Shown: positions 7,238 through 14,463, counted from the stretch's first letter. The stretch: 20,632 nt of DNA from JAKEGN01 sp964465665 (GCA_964465665.1 CAYXKM010000258.1:1-20632); one strand, 5' to 3'. Notes: generated from the letters alone by a model not told the origin. Program-made: numbers and translations.

Positions 7238-8419
7238 ATGAAAATCCACGCGAGAATTGCCATTTTCCTGCTGCTTTGTACCGGCGCGTTCGAGCGTGCC
7301 TGGGCGGATACGGTGATGCCGATTGAATCCGTCGGCAGTTTCGTCAACATCCGCATGGCAGCGGATGCCGCCTCCGAAGTGGTGGGCCGGCTGCACAAGG
7401 GATCGCAATTACCCTATGTCCGCACCGTGGACGGATGGTACGAGGTGGAACTCGAAGGCGGTGGCGCGGGATTCATCAGCGCTGAATGGGCGAGCATCGT
7501 GGCGGACGAAGACGAATTCGCAACACCTGCGACTGGCGAGGAGCCGGCGGTTGAAATCGAGCCGGAGATCGCAACGGCCGCCGAAAGTGCACCGGAAACC
7601 ACGGCGGTGCCGGATCCCGCAGCGGAAATCGAATCGGTCGCCGATGCCGCGCCAGACAGTGTGGCAAGTGAGGAAGTGCCAGCCACGGGCGAAAGTGCAG
7701 CGACTCCGGCTGAAGATGCGCCCGTCGCGTCGCCGGCAGTCGAAGCTCCGGCTCTTCCGCAAAGTATCGAAGGTCCTGTCGATTACCTGGTGAAGTTCCG
7801 CACCACTACAGAAGTGGGCAAATCGCAGATTTTCGACAACGGACGCAACGTCGGCATCGGTACGGACGAGCCGCAGCAACGGCTCGAAGTCAATGGCAAC
7901 ATTCAGATTCACGAACGGAACAGTGGCGTGGCTGGCCTGCTGATTACGCAGGACTCCGGAGACTCCGGCTACATCATGCACAATCGTGGCAACACGCTGA
8001 CCATCGGTGCCGGATCCGTGGATCGCCTGACCATTACCAGGGATGGCAACGTCGGCTTTGGCGTGAACAGACCCGCGCACCCAATCGAGATGGCCAGTGG
8101 GGCGCACGTCAGTGCCGGTGGAGTCTGGACTGACAGTTCCTCAATCGACAAAAAGGAAAATGTCCGCAACCTTACCCCGGAAGAGGCGTTCAACGCGCTG
8201 GCAGAACTCGAGCCGGTCCGGTTCAATTACAAGGCGGATCAGGGCGAAGAATACGTCGGCTTCATCGCCGAAGAGGTGCCGGAACTGGTGGCGACGGCCG
8301 GCCGGACCGGGCTCAGTGCCATGGATATCGTGGCTGTGCTTACGAGCGTCGTGCAGCAGCAGCAGAAACAGATCGATGCATTGGACGCGCGCCTGGACCG
8401 GCAGTCACCAGGCAATTAA
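7238..8419 (+). CDS. Secreted SH3b-domain protein with C-terminal peptidase S74 (intramolecular chaperone) domain
   Basis: The 393-residue protein has four parts. A signal peptide occupies residues 1-23 (cleavage after RAWA). A bacterial SH3b domain follows (about 27-90: VNIRMAADAASEVVGRL, VDGWYEVEL). Next is a low-complexity Ala/Pro/Glu linker (about 91-173). The C-terminal half has collar-like beta repeats (GRNVGIGTDEPQQRLEVNGN; DGNVGFGVNRPAHPIEM), ending in an S74 domain (298-393: SSSIDKKENVRNL, FNALAELEPVRFNYK, EEYVGFIAEEVPELV, and a final coiled coil SVVQQQQKQIDALDARL). S74 domains drive trimerisation of phage tail spikes and then cleave themselves off at a Ser-based site. Here the domain sits on an exported bacterial protein with no phage genes nearby, so a trimeric surface or matrix protein is the likely form. 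An ACGGAG ribosome binding site lies 8-13 bases before the ATG. Confidence 0.88.
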   Translation: MKIHARIAIFLLLCTGAFERAWADTVMPIESVGSFVNIRMAADAASEVVGRLHKGSQLPYVRTVDGWYEVELEGGGAGFISAEWASIVADEDEFATPATGEEPAVEIEPEIATAAESAPETTAVPDPAAEIESVADAAPDSVASEEVPATGESAATPAEDAPVASPAVEAPALPQSIEGPVDYLVKFRTTTEVGKSQIFDNGRNVGIGTDEPQQRLEVNGNIQIHERNSGVAGLLITQDSGDSGYIMHNRGNTLTIGAGSVDRLTITRDGNVGFGVNRPAHPIEMASGAHVSAGGVWTDSSSIDKKENVRNLTPEEAFNALAELEPVRFNYKADQGEEYVGFIAEEVPELVATAGRTGLSAMDIVAVLTSVVQQQQKQIDALDARLDRQSPGN

Positions 8420-8470
8420 CCAATCAGCTCAGGCTTCAATTGGACTTTTCGTGATCCATCGGCTTTACTG

Positions 8471-8484
8471 TTGTTTACGAACAA
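8471..8484. repeat. Short dyad TTGTT-TACG-AACAA upstream of the dodecin gene
   Basis: This perfect 5-base inverted repeat with a 4-base spacer is centred about 28 bases before the dodecin start. It may be an operator or a leader hairpin, or chance. No regulator can be assigned. Confidence 0.25.
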
Positions 8485-8505
8485 TGCGAAAACGGAGCAA
8501 ATACA

Positions 8506-8736
8506 ATGGGCGTAGCAAAAATAAGCGAGATCTGTGCATCATCCGGGAAAAGCTTTGAAGACGCTGTAAGGCAGGGAATCAAGCGTTTTTCCAAGACCGT
8601 CAAAAACGTCGAGGGCGCATGGGTCAAGGAACAAAAAGTCGTCATCGCCGACGGAAAGATCACTGAATTCCGCGTAAACATGATGGTAACTTTCGTACTG
8701 AACGATCCGAAACCCGCGAAAAAGAAAAGCAAGTAG
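8506..8736 (+). CDS. Dodecin family flavin-binding protein
   Basis: Dodecins assemble into hollow dodecamers that store or buffer flavins in the cytoplasm. The 76-residue product matches the family along its length: VAKISEICASSGKSFEDAVR, GIKRFSKTVKNVEGAWVKEQ and a closing strand MVTFVLND. The Trp in GAWVKEQ is the residue that stacks against the isoalloxazine ring in known dodecins. The extra Lys-rich tail (PKPAKKKSK) goes beyond the usual 68-71 residues. GGAG 9 bases upstream supports the ATG. A hairpin follows the stop. The neighbouring cfa cluster encodes a flavoenzyme, but nothing links the two directly. Confidence 0.92.
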   Translation: MGVAKISEICASSGKSFEDAVRQGIKRFSKTVKNVEGAWVKEQKVVIADGKITEFRVNMMVTFVLNDPKPAKKKSK

Positions 8737-8739
8737 CGG

Positions 8740-8753
8740 CTCGAAAGTTCGAG
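8740..8753. other. Hairpin just after the dodecin stop
   Basis: CTCGAA (8740-8745) and TTCGAG (8748-8753) form a perfect inverted repeat with a 2-base spacer, 3 bases after the stop codon. No T-run follows, so its role in 3'-end formation is uncertain. The rest of the 8737-8856 gap shows nothing recognisable. Confidence 0.35.
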
Positions 8754-8856
8754 TCTCACATCAGGCAATGCCCGCGAGCGTCGGCTTAAGCGGTTTCGCG
8801 CCGCGCGAGCCAGAATCCGGCGTTATCGAGAGATATGTGACGCAGCGTTAGTGGCC

Positions 8857-9471
8857 TCAATGCGACGGCAACAGGGATTTCGCGTGGGCTGCCGCCGCGA
8901 CTTCCTGCGCGAACACCGCATCCGGCGCCCCCGGTTTGTGGCTGCGACTTAGCTCTCGCCCCGTTGCATCGAGTAACAGAATGGGCGAACTGTGATTGAA
9001 CTCCCCGTCCGGCGATTCCCGGTATTGAATGCCGAGCACCGCTGCGACCACACGCACTTCCTCCGGCGCGGTTCTTGCAAACTGCCAGCGATGATTGTTC
9101 ACGCCATGGCGATCCGCAAGTTCGGTGAGCACTGCCGGCGTGTCGCGCTCCGGATCGAACGTGACCATGAGGACCCGAAGTTCTTCGCGATCTTCCGGCG
9201 GAAGTTGCGCCTCAATGGCTCTGATCGCGCTGATCGTCATCGGGCACACGTGTGGGCAGGACGCATAAAACATCGCCAAAACCACGGGAGTTCCCTGCAG
9301 GTCTGAGAGCCGCAGAGCCGCGCCTCTGTGCGTTTCAAGCGACACGTCAAGCTGATAGTAAGATTCGCGCGGTAATTGGGCGCTACTCTCCTCTTGTGCC
9401 GCGCCGACCGACACCAGCATTGCATTAACCATCGCAACAAAGCAGATCTCGTGCCACCTGATCATGCTCAT
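8857..9471 (-). CDS. SCO1/SenC-family copper chaperone
   Basis: SCO proteins are thioredoxin-fold periplasmic copper-binding proteins that deliver copper to, or reduce cysteines of, copper enzymes. The 204-residue product has an N-terminal hydrophobic signal (residues 4-25, AMVNAMLVSVGAA). The copper site CPHVC (Cys72, Cys76) and the distal His160 (FNHSSP) supply the usual three ligands. VTFDPERDTPAVL is the family block. The ATG overlaps the nirV stop by 4 bases (ATGA); a second ATG two codons later is possible. As the third gene of nirK-nirV-SCO it most likely helps load or maintain copper in NirK rather than in cytochrome oxidase; this is inferred from context. Confidence 0.94.
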   Translation of the reverse strand: MSMIRWHEICFVAMVNAMLVSVGAAQEESSAQLPRESYYQLDVSLETHRGAALRLSDLQGTPVVLAMFYASCPHVCPMTISAIRAIEAQLPPEDREELRVLMVTFDPERDTPAVLTELADRHGVNNHRWQFARTAPEEVRVVAAVLGIQYRESPDGEFNHSSPILLLDATGRELSRSHKPGAPDAVFAQEVAAAAHAKSLLPSH

Positions 9472-10250
9472 TTCCCGCCGATGTCGTACGCACAGCGAAA
9501 CCCCAGATTTCTCGTTGTGTCTCGGCCGTGCAGGCTGGACAACATCGCGGTGCGCATCAGTACCGCGTAATTCTCTTTTTCCTCCATGGTCGCCGCGGCG
9601 GCGCCGCAGTATGCAAGCTTGTCGGCTCCGCCTTGCTCACGGTTGTCGCTCGAGACCAGCAGCGCATTGAAATCGTCCACCCATTCCCAGATCAGACCGT
9701 GCATGTCCTGCACGCCCCATGCACTGGGTGCATGAACGCCGACTTCGGACAGCGCCTTGCCCCCGGTCTCGCTGTACCAGGAGAGGATCTTTTGCTGCCA
9801 CATCGGGTTCGTGCGGGCGTCTAACTCAATCTCATCGGCCGCCGCGACGTACTCCCACTCGTGCCATGTCGGCAGGCGTCCTCCCTCGGCCTCGCAATAG
9901 GCGCGCGCGGCAAACCAGCTCACATTCGTCACCGGCTGATGCGGAAGCATCGCATCACCCAGGGTGAGTGCGCCTGCCCAGTGCGCGAGATAGCTCTGGT
10001 CCGCGAACAGAGGCAGCACAGCATCGCGGCGCCACTCTGGATTGCGATCTGCGAACGCGAGAAACTCCTTGTTCGTGACCGGCCGGCGCGCAATCATGAA
10101 CTCGCCGATCGCCACGTCGTCCGCGCTCTCCGTCAAGGGCAACACGCTGTTTAACGATCCCGCTTCGATACGTGCTGGCGTCTCGGTGTCGAATCCGCTT
10201 GCCGGCGCTACGATCAGCGCTGCCACAACCGCTTCCAGGATCGCGCGCAT
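9468..10250 (-). CDS. nirV: NirV-type SUMF1 / formylglycine-generating-enzyme-like protein, without the FGE cysteines
   Basis: NirV genes follow nirK in several denitrifiers (the Rhodobacter sphaeroides nirK-nirV pair is the named example) and encode SUMF1-fold proteins of unknown function. The 260-residue protein starts with a signal peptide (MRAILEAVVAALIVAPASGF), so it is periplasmic. SUMF1 blocks are clear: RRPVTNKEFLAFA, PHQPVTNVSWFAARAYCEAEGGRLPTWHEWEYVA (split here by family motif), WGVQDMHGLIWEWVDDF and RNLGFRCAYD. True FGEs bind copper by two cysteines upstream of the final GFRCA motif; counting back on a gap-free alignment to human FGE, these positions are Ala and Thr here, so sulfatase activation is not expected. 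A TTG at 10262 would overlap nirK by 4 bases but adds only four residues; I prefer the ATG. Confidence 0.86.
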   Translation of the reverse strand: MRAILEAVVAALIVAPASGFDTETPARIEAGSLNSVLPLTESADDVAIGEFMIARRPVTNKEFLAFADRNPEWRRDAVLPLFADQSYLAHWAGALTLGDAMLPHQPVTNVSWFAARAYCEAEGGRLPTWHEWEYVAAADEIELDARTNPMWQQKILSWYSETGGKALSEVGVHAPSAWGVQDMHGLIWEWVDDFNALLVSSDNREQGGADKLAYCGAAAATMEEKENYAVLMRTAMLSSLHGRDTTRNLGFRCAYDIGGK

Positions 10251-10258
10251 CGCCGTGG

Positions 10259-11797
10259 TCAATGGCCGGCGCCCGGTGGACGCTCTGCTTTCGTGGCTTC
10301 GCGCACCTCCGCCACTTCCAGCGCAGACACCGTGCCGTCTTCATTCCCCCAGCTGTTCAGGACGTAGGTGAGGATGTTGGCTATGCCGTCGTCGGTGAGC
10401 TGGCTCATGGGCGGCATGACGGAGTTGAACTCTTCTCCACTGACGGTGACCGGACCGGTCATGCCATTCAGCACGATCTCGATCGCCCGGCGCTTGTCCG
10501 CCATGAGGTAGTCAGAACCTGCAAGCGGCGGGAACACGCCAGGCATACCGCCGCCGTCGTCCTGATGGCAGACAGAACAGGTGCCGTTATAGAGCAACCT
10601 GCCGGCCTCCACCTGCTGTTCCTTCGTGACCGAACCCGCCCGCATAGCCGCAGCCGTGTCACCGACGATACGCGCTGCTCCCACGACGGCTTTGTCGCCG
10701 AGATAGACGTTATCGACTTCTTTGCCGGTGTAGATGGAAGTATCTTCCTCGCCTTCCACTTTCAGGAAGCCTAGCGCTCCCTTGTTAAATGCACGAAAGA
10801 TCGAGTGATCCACGAGGACCAGCGTGCCCGGTACCTCTGTCCTGAACTCGGTAATCGCTGAGCCGCCCGCTGGCACCAGTGTCGTCTGAACATTCTCCTG
10901 AAACCTTGTGCCACCTTCGAAATACACCTTGTCGAAGATCTCGCCGATGACGTGAAAGCTCGACACGAGGTTCGGGCCGCCGTTACCGACAAAAAGTCGC
11001 ACCGTTTCACCGACTTTTGCGTTGAGCGCGTTTTCGCCAAGCAGAGACTCTTCCGCGCCATTGAACAGCACGTAGGTTGCGTTCTCCTCGATCGCTTTCT
11101 GCATGTCGAACGGTTGGTGGCCCTTCTCCCGGTATTTGCCGACGGTGTAGAAGTCTCCCTGCATCACGTAGTACTCGCGATCCACGCGGGCAAGGCCTTC
11201 CGGCGGCTCGACCAGGATCAGTCCGTACATACCGTTCGCAACGTGCATGCCGACCGGTGCGGTCGCGCAGTGGTAAACGAATAGACCGGCATTAAGTGCC
11301 TTGAACGTGAACTGCGATTCGTGCCCCGGTGCGGTAAAGCTCGAGGAGGCGCCACCGCCCGAGCCGGTGACGGCGTGCAGATCGATGTTATGCGGCATCT
11401 TCGAATCCGGGTGGTTCTTCAGATGAAACTCCACGGTATCGCCCTGGCGGATTCGGATGAACGAGCCGGGCACCGTCCCATTAAAGGTCCAGAAGGTGTA
11501 CGTGACACCCTCGGAGATCTCCATCTCCAGTTCGCGCACCTCCATGTCCACCACGATCTTCGCCGGGTAATCCCGGGCTATCGGTGGTGGCACTTGCGGC
11601 GGGCTGGTCGTAATTGCGGCTATCGGCTCTCCCTGCGCCGGACCGAAATCGCCGCCGGCCGACCCCTGTGCCCGCTCGTGCTGCGCCGAGGCGAACGGCG
11701 CTTGACCTCGACTTCTGCCAGAGTCGCATGCGGCAAGCAATAACAACGAAGCGCTCGATAGCGCCAGCAGATAAAGCGATCGAAGTGGTGGTTTCAT
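10259..11797 (-). CDS. nirK: Copper-containing nitrite reductase NirK, lipoprotein with C-terminal cytochrome c domain
   Basis: NirK reduces nitrite to nitric oxide in denitrification. The 512-residue protein begins with a lipoprotein signal (SLLLLAAC, lipid-modified Cys24). Two cupredoxin domains follow: FNGTVPGSFIRIRQGDTVEF, MPHNIDLHAVTGSGGG (type 1 His, catalytic Asp, type 2 His), LFVYHCATAPVGMHVANGMYG (type 2 His, type 1 Cys, His, Met), SSFHVIGEIFDKVY and LVDHSIFRAF (the remaining type 2 His residues). A class I cytochrome c domain is fused after about residue 390, with haem motif CSVCH (407-411) and Met461 (SVMPPM) as likely sixth ligand. This is the three-domain NirK architecture known from Ralstonia pickettii. 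The fused haem would pass electrons straight to the type 1 copper. A TTG-started extension to 11878 runs through the promoter and is not used. Confidence 0.97.
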   Translation of the reverse strand: MKPPLRSLYLLALSSASLLLLAACDSGRSRGQAPFASAQHERAQGSAGGDFGPAQGEPIAAITTSPPQVPPPIARDYPAKIVVDMEVRELEMEISEGVTYTFWTFNGTVPGSFIRIRQGDTVEFHLKNHPDSKMPHNIDLHAVTGSGGGASSSFTAPGHESQFTFKALNAGLFVYHCATAPVGMHVANGMYGLILVEPPEGLARVDREYYVMQGDFYTVGKYREKGHQPFDMQKAIEENATYVLFNGAEESLLGENALNAKVGETVRLFVGNGGPNLVSSFHVIGEIFDKVYFEGGTRFQENVQTTLVPAGGSAITEFRTEVPGTLVLVDHSIFRAFNKGALGFLKVEGEEDTSIYTGKEVDNVYLGDKAVVGAARIVGDTAAAMRAGSVTKEQQVEAGRLLYNGTCSVCHQDDGGGMPGVFPPLAGSDYLMADKRRAIEIVLNGMTGPVTVSGEEFNSVMPPMSQLTDDGIANILTYVLNSWGNEDGTVSALEVAEVREATKAERPPGAGH

Positions 11798-11833
11798 GCG
11801 ACCGTCCAGCGGGCTAGGCCCTGTTTTTCCGGA

Positions 11834-11854
11834 ATTATCAGAAAAACCGATAAT
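11834..11854. promoter_or_regulatory. Perfect dyad ATTATC-N9-GATAAT over the nirK transcription start
   Basis: Six-base perfect arms (11834-11839 and 11849-11854) are separated by 9 bases. The dyad overlaps the proposed -10 and is centred at the predicted +1, the classic repressor position. It matches neither the FNR/NNR box (TTGAT-N4-ATCAA) nor the E. coli NsrR consensus, so the regulator is unknown. Confidence 0.55.
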
Positions 11855-11878
11855 GGTCGCGGAGGTGTCCCATGTCAA
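11850..11878 (-). promoter_or_regulatory. Sigma70-like promoter of the nirK operon
   Basis: On the minus strand a consensus -35 TTGACA (11873-11878) and CATTAT (11850-11855, 4 of 6 matches) are separated by exactly 17 bases. Initiation is expected near 11843, giving a leader of about 45 bases before the nirK ATG. Confidence 0.6.
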
Positions 11879-11901
11879 AGCGAGAGCAGTTCAGGTTGAG
11901 G

Positions 11902-12639
11902 TCAAGAGTGAAGCGGTTCCGGTGGCAAACATGCCCGGTGTAGCGCTGCCCGGGCGAGCAAGCGAGTGGAATCGAGCGTAGGTAGCGGGGAATTGTCATC
12001 GTTCATGATCAGCGGTATCTCGGTGCAGCCGAGGACGACGGCATCGCAGCCCCTCGTTTTCATGTTGCCGAAGACTTGTTGGAAATACGCGATGCTCGAC
12101 GGCCTGAAATCGCCGTAGACGAGCTCGTCCATGATGATGCGGCTGATTTCATCGCGCTCGGCAACATCGGGGCGGACACATTCGATGCCGTGTGCGGCGA
12201 GCTTTTCCGGATAAACCTCGCTGTCGACCAGCCAGCGTGTTCCACTTACAGCCACTCGCCGGTAGCCGCGGGCAACCGCTTCCGCCGCGACCACTTCAGC
12301 AATGTGCAGCCAGGGCAGTGGTGATCGCGACAAAATCCCCGGTAGCGCCTGGTGCAGGGTATTGTCGGGGCAAATCAGGAAATCAGCGCCGATGCGTGCG
12401 AGTTTTCCGGCGGAGTCGAGCATCATTTCGGCGACCCCGTCCCAGTCGCCGTCGTAAATGCGCGCCATGTAATCACCGAGCGAAAACGTGTGCACGGATA
12501 CCTCAGGATGCGCATGTGCGCCGAGGAGTCTGCCGCCCTCGGTGCAAATGGTTTTATAGCAAAGGGCAGCGCCTTCGGCCGAACAGGCAACGATCCCGAT
12601 GTGTTGTGACGTCGTTGGGACAGGTCTTGCCTTTTTCAT
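11902..12639 (-). CDS. Aspartate/glutamate racemase family protein with altered first active-site motif
   Basis: This is a 245-residue member of the Asp/Glu/hydantoin racemase superfamily, cytoplasmic enzymes that use two cysteines as acid and base. The N-terminal HIGIVACSAEGAALCY and the second cysteine block VVLGCTEIPLIM are typical. The first site reads LICPDNTLH, where usual members have C-x-N-T: the cysteine is displaced by one residue. Activity as a two-base racemase is therefore uncertain, and a lyase or isomerase role cannot be excluded. The ATG shares one base with the upstream stop (TGATG), so the small membrane protein gene and this one are translationally coupled. It ends 24 bases before the nirK -35 element and could read through into nirK. 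The substrate is unknown. Confidence 0.85.
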   Translation of the reverse strand: MKKARPVPTTSQHIGIVACSAEGAALCYKTICTEGGRLLGAHAHPEVSVHTFSLGDYMARIYDGDWDGVAEMMLDSAGKLARIGADFLICPDNTLHQALPGILSRSPLPWLHIAEVVAAEAVARGYRRVAVSGTRWLVDSEVYPEKLAAHGIECVRPDVAERDEISRIIMDELVYGDFRPSSIAYFQQVFGNMKTRGCDAVVLGCTEIPLIMNDDNSPLPTLDSTRLLARAALHRACLPPEPLHS

Positions 12640-13103
12640 CAATTACATTTTCGTTCAAGGAGATTGTCGATGGCCGAGACAAACGCGGCCGAGTAGTTGG
12701 CTCGCCCGCCACACCAGAGTTCCCTGACGCCTGGCCTCGCAAGCCTCATGCGCCACGCCTCACGCACGCGGCTGTACTCTTCCTCATCGAACAGCCCAAC
12801 CCGGTACTGGTAGTGAGTGCTTTCCCAGTGGCGGAAGTACGCCTGCAACAGGCGCTCAAGTCGAAAGCGTTCATCGGCTGTGAGGTCTTCACTGGCATAG
12901 CTCCTGCGCACGATGTTCGCGAGCTCGGCGTTGTCTGCTTCACCGAAAAGGAGGGCGCTGGATTGCGAGGCCAAAGTGCTGCGTGTCTGCGCCTTCATAA
13001 CGTCCTCAGTACGGGAGATTTGCAGGGCGAGGACGAGGATCGAGAGAATGACGCCGATATTGGCACCTGTCTGTAGATACTGGTTCACGCGCTCGAACTT
13101 CAT
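12639..13103 (-). CDS. Uncharacterised small membrane-anchored protein
   Basis: I do not assign a function. The 154-residue protein has one N-terminal hydrophobic segment (about residues 14-28, NIGVILSILVLALQI). A helical, charged domain follows with the block YFRHWESTHYQYRVGLFDEEE and VREAWRMRLARPGVRELW, a pattern I associate with a widespread family of marine bacterial hypothetical proteins. The ATG has a good ribosome binding site (GAGAGG) about 6 bases upstream. It overlaps the racemase-like gene by one base, suggesting a shared transcript. Orientation of the domain relative to the membrane cannot be told; the short positive N-terminus is weak evidence. The 190-base gap upstream, to the CNB-fold gene, holds nothing I can identify. 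Confidence 0.8.
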   Translation of the reverse strand: MKFERVNQYLQTGANIGVILSILVLALQISRTEDVMKAQTRSTLASQSSALLFGEADNAELANIVRRSYASEDLTADERFRLERLLQAYFRHWESTHYQYRVGLFDEEEYSRVREAWRMRLARPGVRELWCGGRANYSAAFVSAIDNLLERKCN

Positions 13104-13293
13104 GGCAATCCTCTCTTTACGACAGCCTGAATGCGGCAGACATTAATACGGCATCTGCTCAAAGGAAATATGCTGGGCAGCGAGGACAATGTGAATACCG
13201 TCGATGCTGCGGGTGACGCGAGCGTTGCTACCCATGGCACTCGCGCTCGACTACAGACTGAATCTGGGATACAGGTTCTGACGCGGCCGGTAA

Positions 13294-13773
13294 TCAATAC
13301 CGTCCGTGCTGTTTGAAAATGTAATTGCTCAGTTCGACGAATTCGTGGTTCATCCTGTGCATGGTCCGATGCGCCGAACGTGCGATCACGCGCATGACCT
13401 TGTAGACAAGCTGCGGATTCTGATCGACGATCTTTTCAAACGCCTCCCGCGGGAGACTCAAAACCGTGCAGTCGCACAGGGCCCGCAGGCCGACGGTGTG
13501 CGGTGTACCGTCGATGAAACCGAGCTCGCCCGCGAGGTCGCCTTCCCTTAGCACGGCAAGGCTCGCCGTTTCGCCGGCGCCGGTACGCTTAACGACCTCG
13601 AATTTCCCTTTCGTTATTACGTGCAGGGCATTGTCCGCGGTGCCTTCGCTGATAAGAAAATCACCATCGGCCAGGTCCCGTATGCTCATGATGTTGCCGA
13701 GTGCTACCGCTTCCTTGTCCGATAGTTCGGAACCCAGCGGTGACGCGAGAATCTGTTTAGCCATGTCGTTCAT
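13294..13773 (-). CDS. Stand-alone cyclic-nucleotide-binding-fold protein (Crp-like sensor, no DNA-binding domain)
   Basis: The 159-residue protein is essentially one CNB (cNMP-binding) domain, residues about 25-125: GDFLISEGTADNALHVITKGKFEVV, LREGDLAGELGFIDGTPHTVGL, CTVLSLPREAFEKIV. A short helical tail follows (VMRVIARSAHRTMHRMNHEF) instead of the winged helix of Crp/FNR proteins, so it does not regulate transcription directly by itself. In the phosphate-binding cassette the usual PRSA/PRTA arginine is replaced (GTPHTV), so cAMP or cGMP binding is doubtful. The start is the ATG at 13773, with GAGG nine bases upstream. A GTG at 13839 would add 22 residues without a ribosome binding site. The gene follows the HAD phosphatase gene by 69 bases on the same strand. 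Confidence 0.88.
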   Translation of the reverse strand: MNDMAKQILASPLGSELSDKEAVALGNIMSIRDLADGDFLISEGTADNALHVITKGKFEVVKRTGAGETASLAVLREGDLAGELGFIDGTPHTVGLRALCDCTVLSLPREAFEKIVDQNPQLVYKVMRVIARSAHRTMHRMNHEFVELSNYIFKQHGRY

Positions 13774-13842
13774 GTTCCAATGCCTCGTTAGCCAGACCCG
13801 TTCCGCTATTTGCCCGATTTGCGACAAATCATGGCACACCGC

Positions 13843-14463
13843 TCAGCCTGGCGAAATGCCGGTACGTGCGAATACACTGCGAATTCCGTCGATACCACGG
13901 GTAAGGTGTGCACGCAGCCCGATCGCATTGGCCGCGTCGACGTTCAAGGGATTGTCGTCAAGGAACAGGATTTCCTGCAATTGGCATTCGAAATGCGCGC
14001 TGACCTGCTCGAATGACTCCCGGTCCGGTTTCAGAAGACCGGTGCGAAACGACAAAAAAATACCGTCGAACAACGGTTCGAGCATGCCGGCAACATCTTC
14101 ACGTCCCCAATGCACCGCGTTGGTGTTGGAAAGCAGGGCAACGTTGTAGCGGGCCGACAGGTTCGCGAGCAGCTCCGGTACGCCCGGGTAGATGCTCTCC
14201 GGCCAGCGATCGAATCGCCGCAGGAACTCCTGCCAGTCGTATGGCAGCCGCATCTCGCTGACTATGCCCCGGCCGAACGCCTCCGCGGGAATGGCGCCGC
14301 GCTCGAAGTCGCGAACCGCCGGCGACAGTAGCCAGGTACGCAGGAATTGCTCCTCGTTGCCGGCAATGGCGAAATTGCTGCCGATATCGCGAAGATGCAA
14401 CAGCACGCCTCCGAGATCGAACAGGACAACGGTAATGTCGCGTGTCGCTGGCCCGTCATTCAC
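13843..14463 (-). CDS. HAD-IA family phosphatase, YihX-like
   Basis: This haloacid-dehalogenase-fold phosphohydrolase of 206 residues most resembles E. coli YihX, an alpha-D-glucose-1-phosphatase. The motifs in order are FDLGGVL (nucleophile Asp16; the second Asp of the DxD pair is Gly, as in YihX), LLSNTN, LKPD (catalytic Lys) and FLDDNPLNVDAANAIGL. A helical cap occupies about residues 22-90. The start is GTG, overlapping the transporter gene stop by 8 bases; the nearby ATG at 14459 is in another frame and gives no HAD protein. Overlap with an organophosphate antiporter suggests that imported phosphate ester is dephosphorylated, but the substrate is inference. Confidence 0.88.
   Translation of the reverse strand: MNDGPATRDITVVLFDLGGVLLHLRDIGSNFAIAGNEEQFLRTWLLSPAVRDFERGAIPAEAFGRGIVSEMRLPYDWQEFLRRFDRWPESIYPGVPELLANLSARYNVALLSNTNAVHWGREDVAGMLEPLFDGIFLSFRTGLLKPDRESFEQVSAHFECQLQEILFLDDNPLNVDAANAIGLRAHLTRGIDGIRSVFARTGISPG

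Noticed and set aside
8737..8760. tRNA-like T-loop (GTTCGAGTC) after dodecin
   Set aside because: The flanking bases do not form a T-stem and no acceptor, D or anticodon arms are nearby; it is better read as a small hairpin.
11834..11854. FNR/NNR box upstream of nirK
   Set aside because: The dyad arms are ATTATC/GATAAT with 9 bases between, not TTGAT/ATCAA with 4.
11798..11878. TTG-initiated N-terminal extension of NirK
   Set aside because: It would place 27 residues before a clear lipoprotein signal and would cover the promoter and operator.
12192..13076. Plus-strand open frame of 294 codons opposite the racemase and membrane protein genes
   Set aside because: No recognisable domain, composition of an antisense shadow, and it spans two coupled minus-strand genes.
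13100..13297. Small minus-strand frame of 65 codons in the gap upstream of the membrane protein gene
   Set aside because: No ribosome binding site, no recognisable features, and cysteine/serine/arginine-rich composition typical of non-coding GC-rich DNA.
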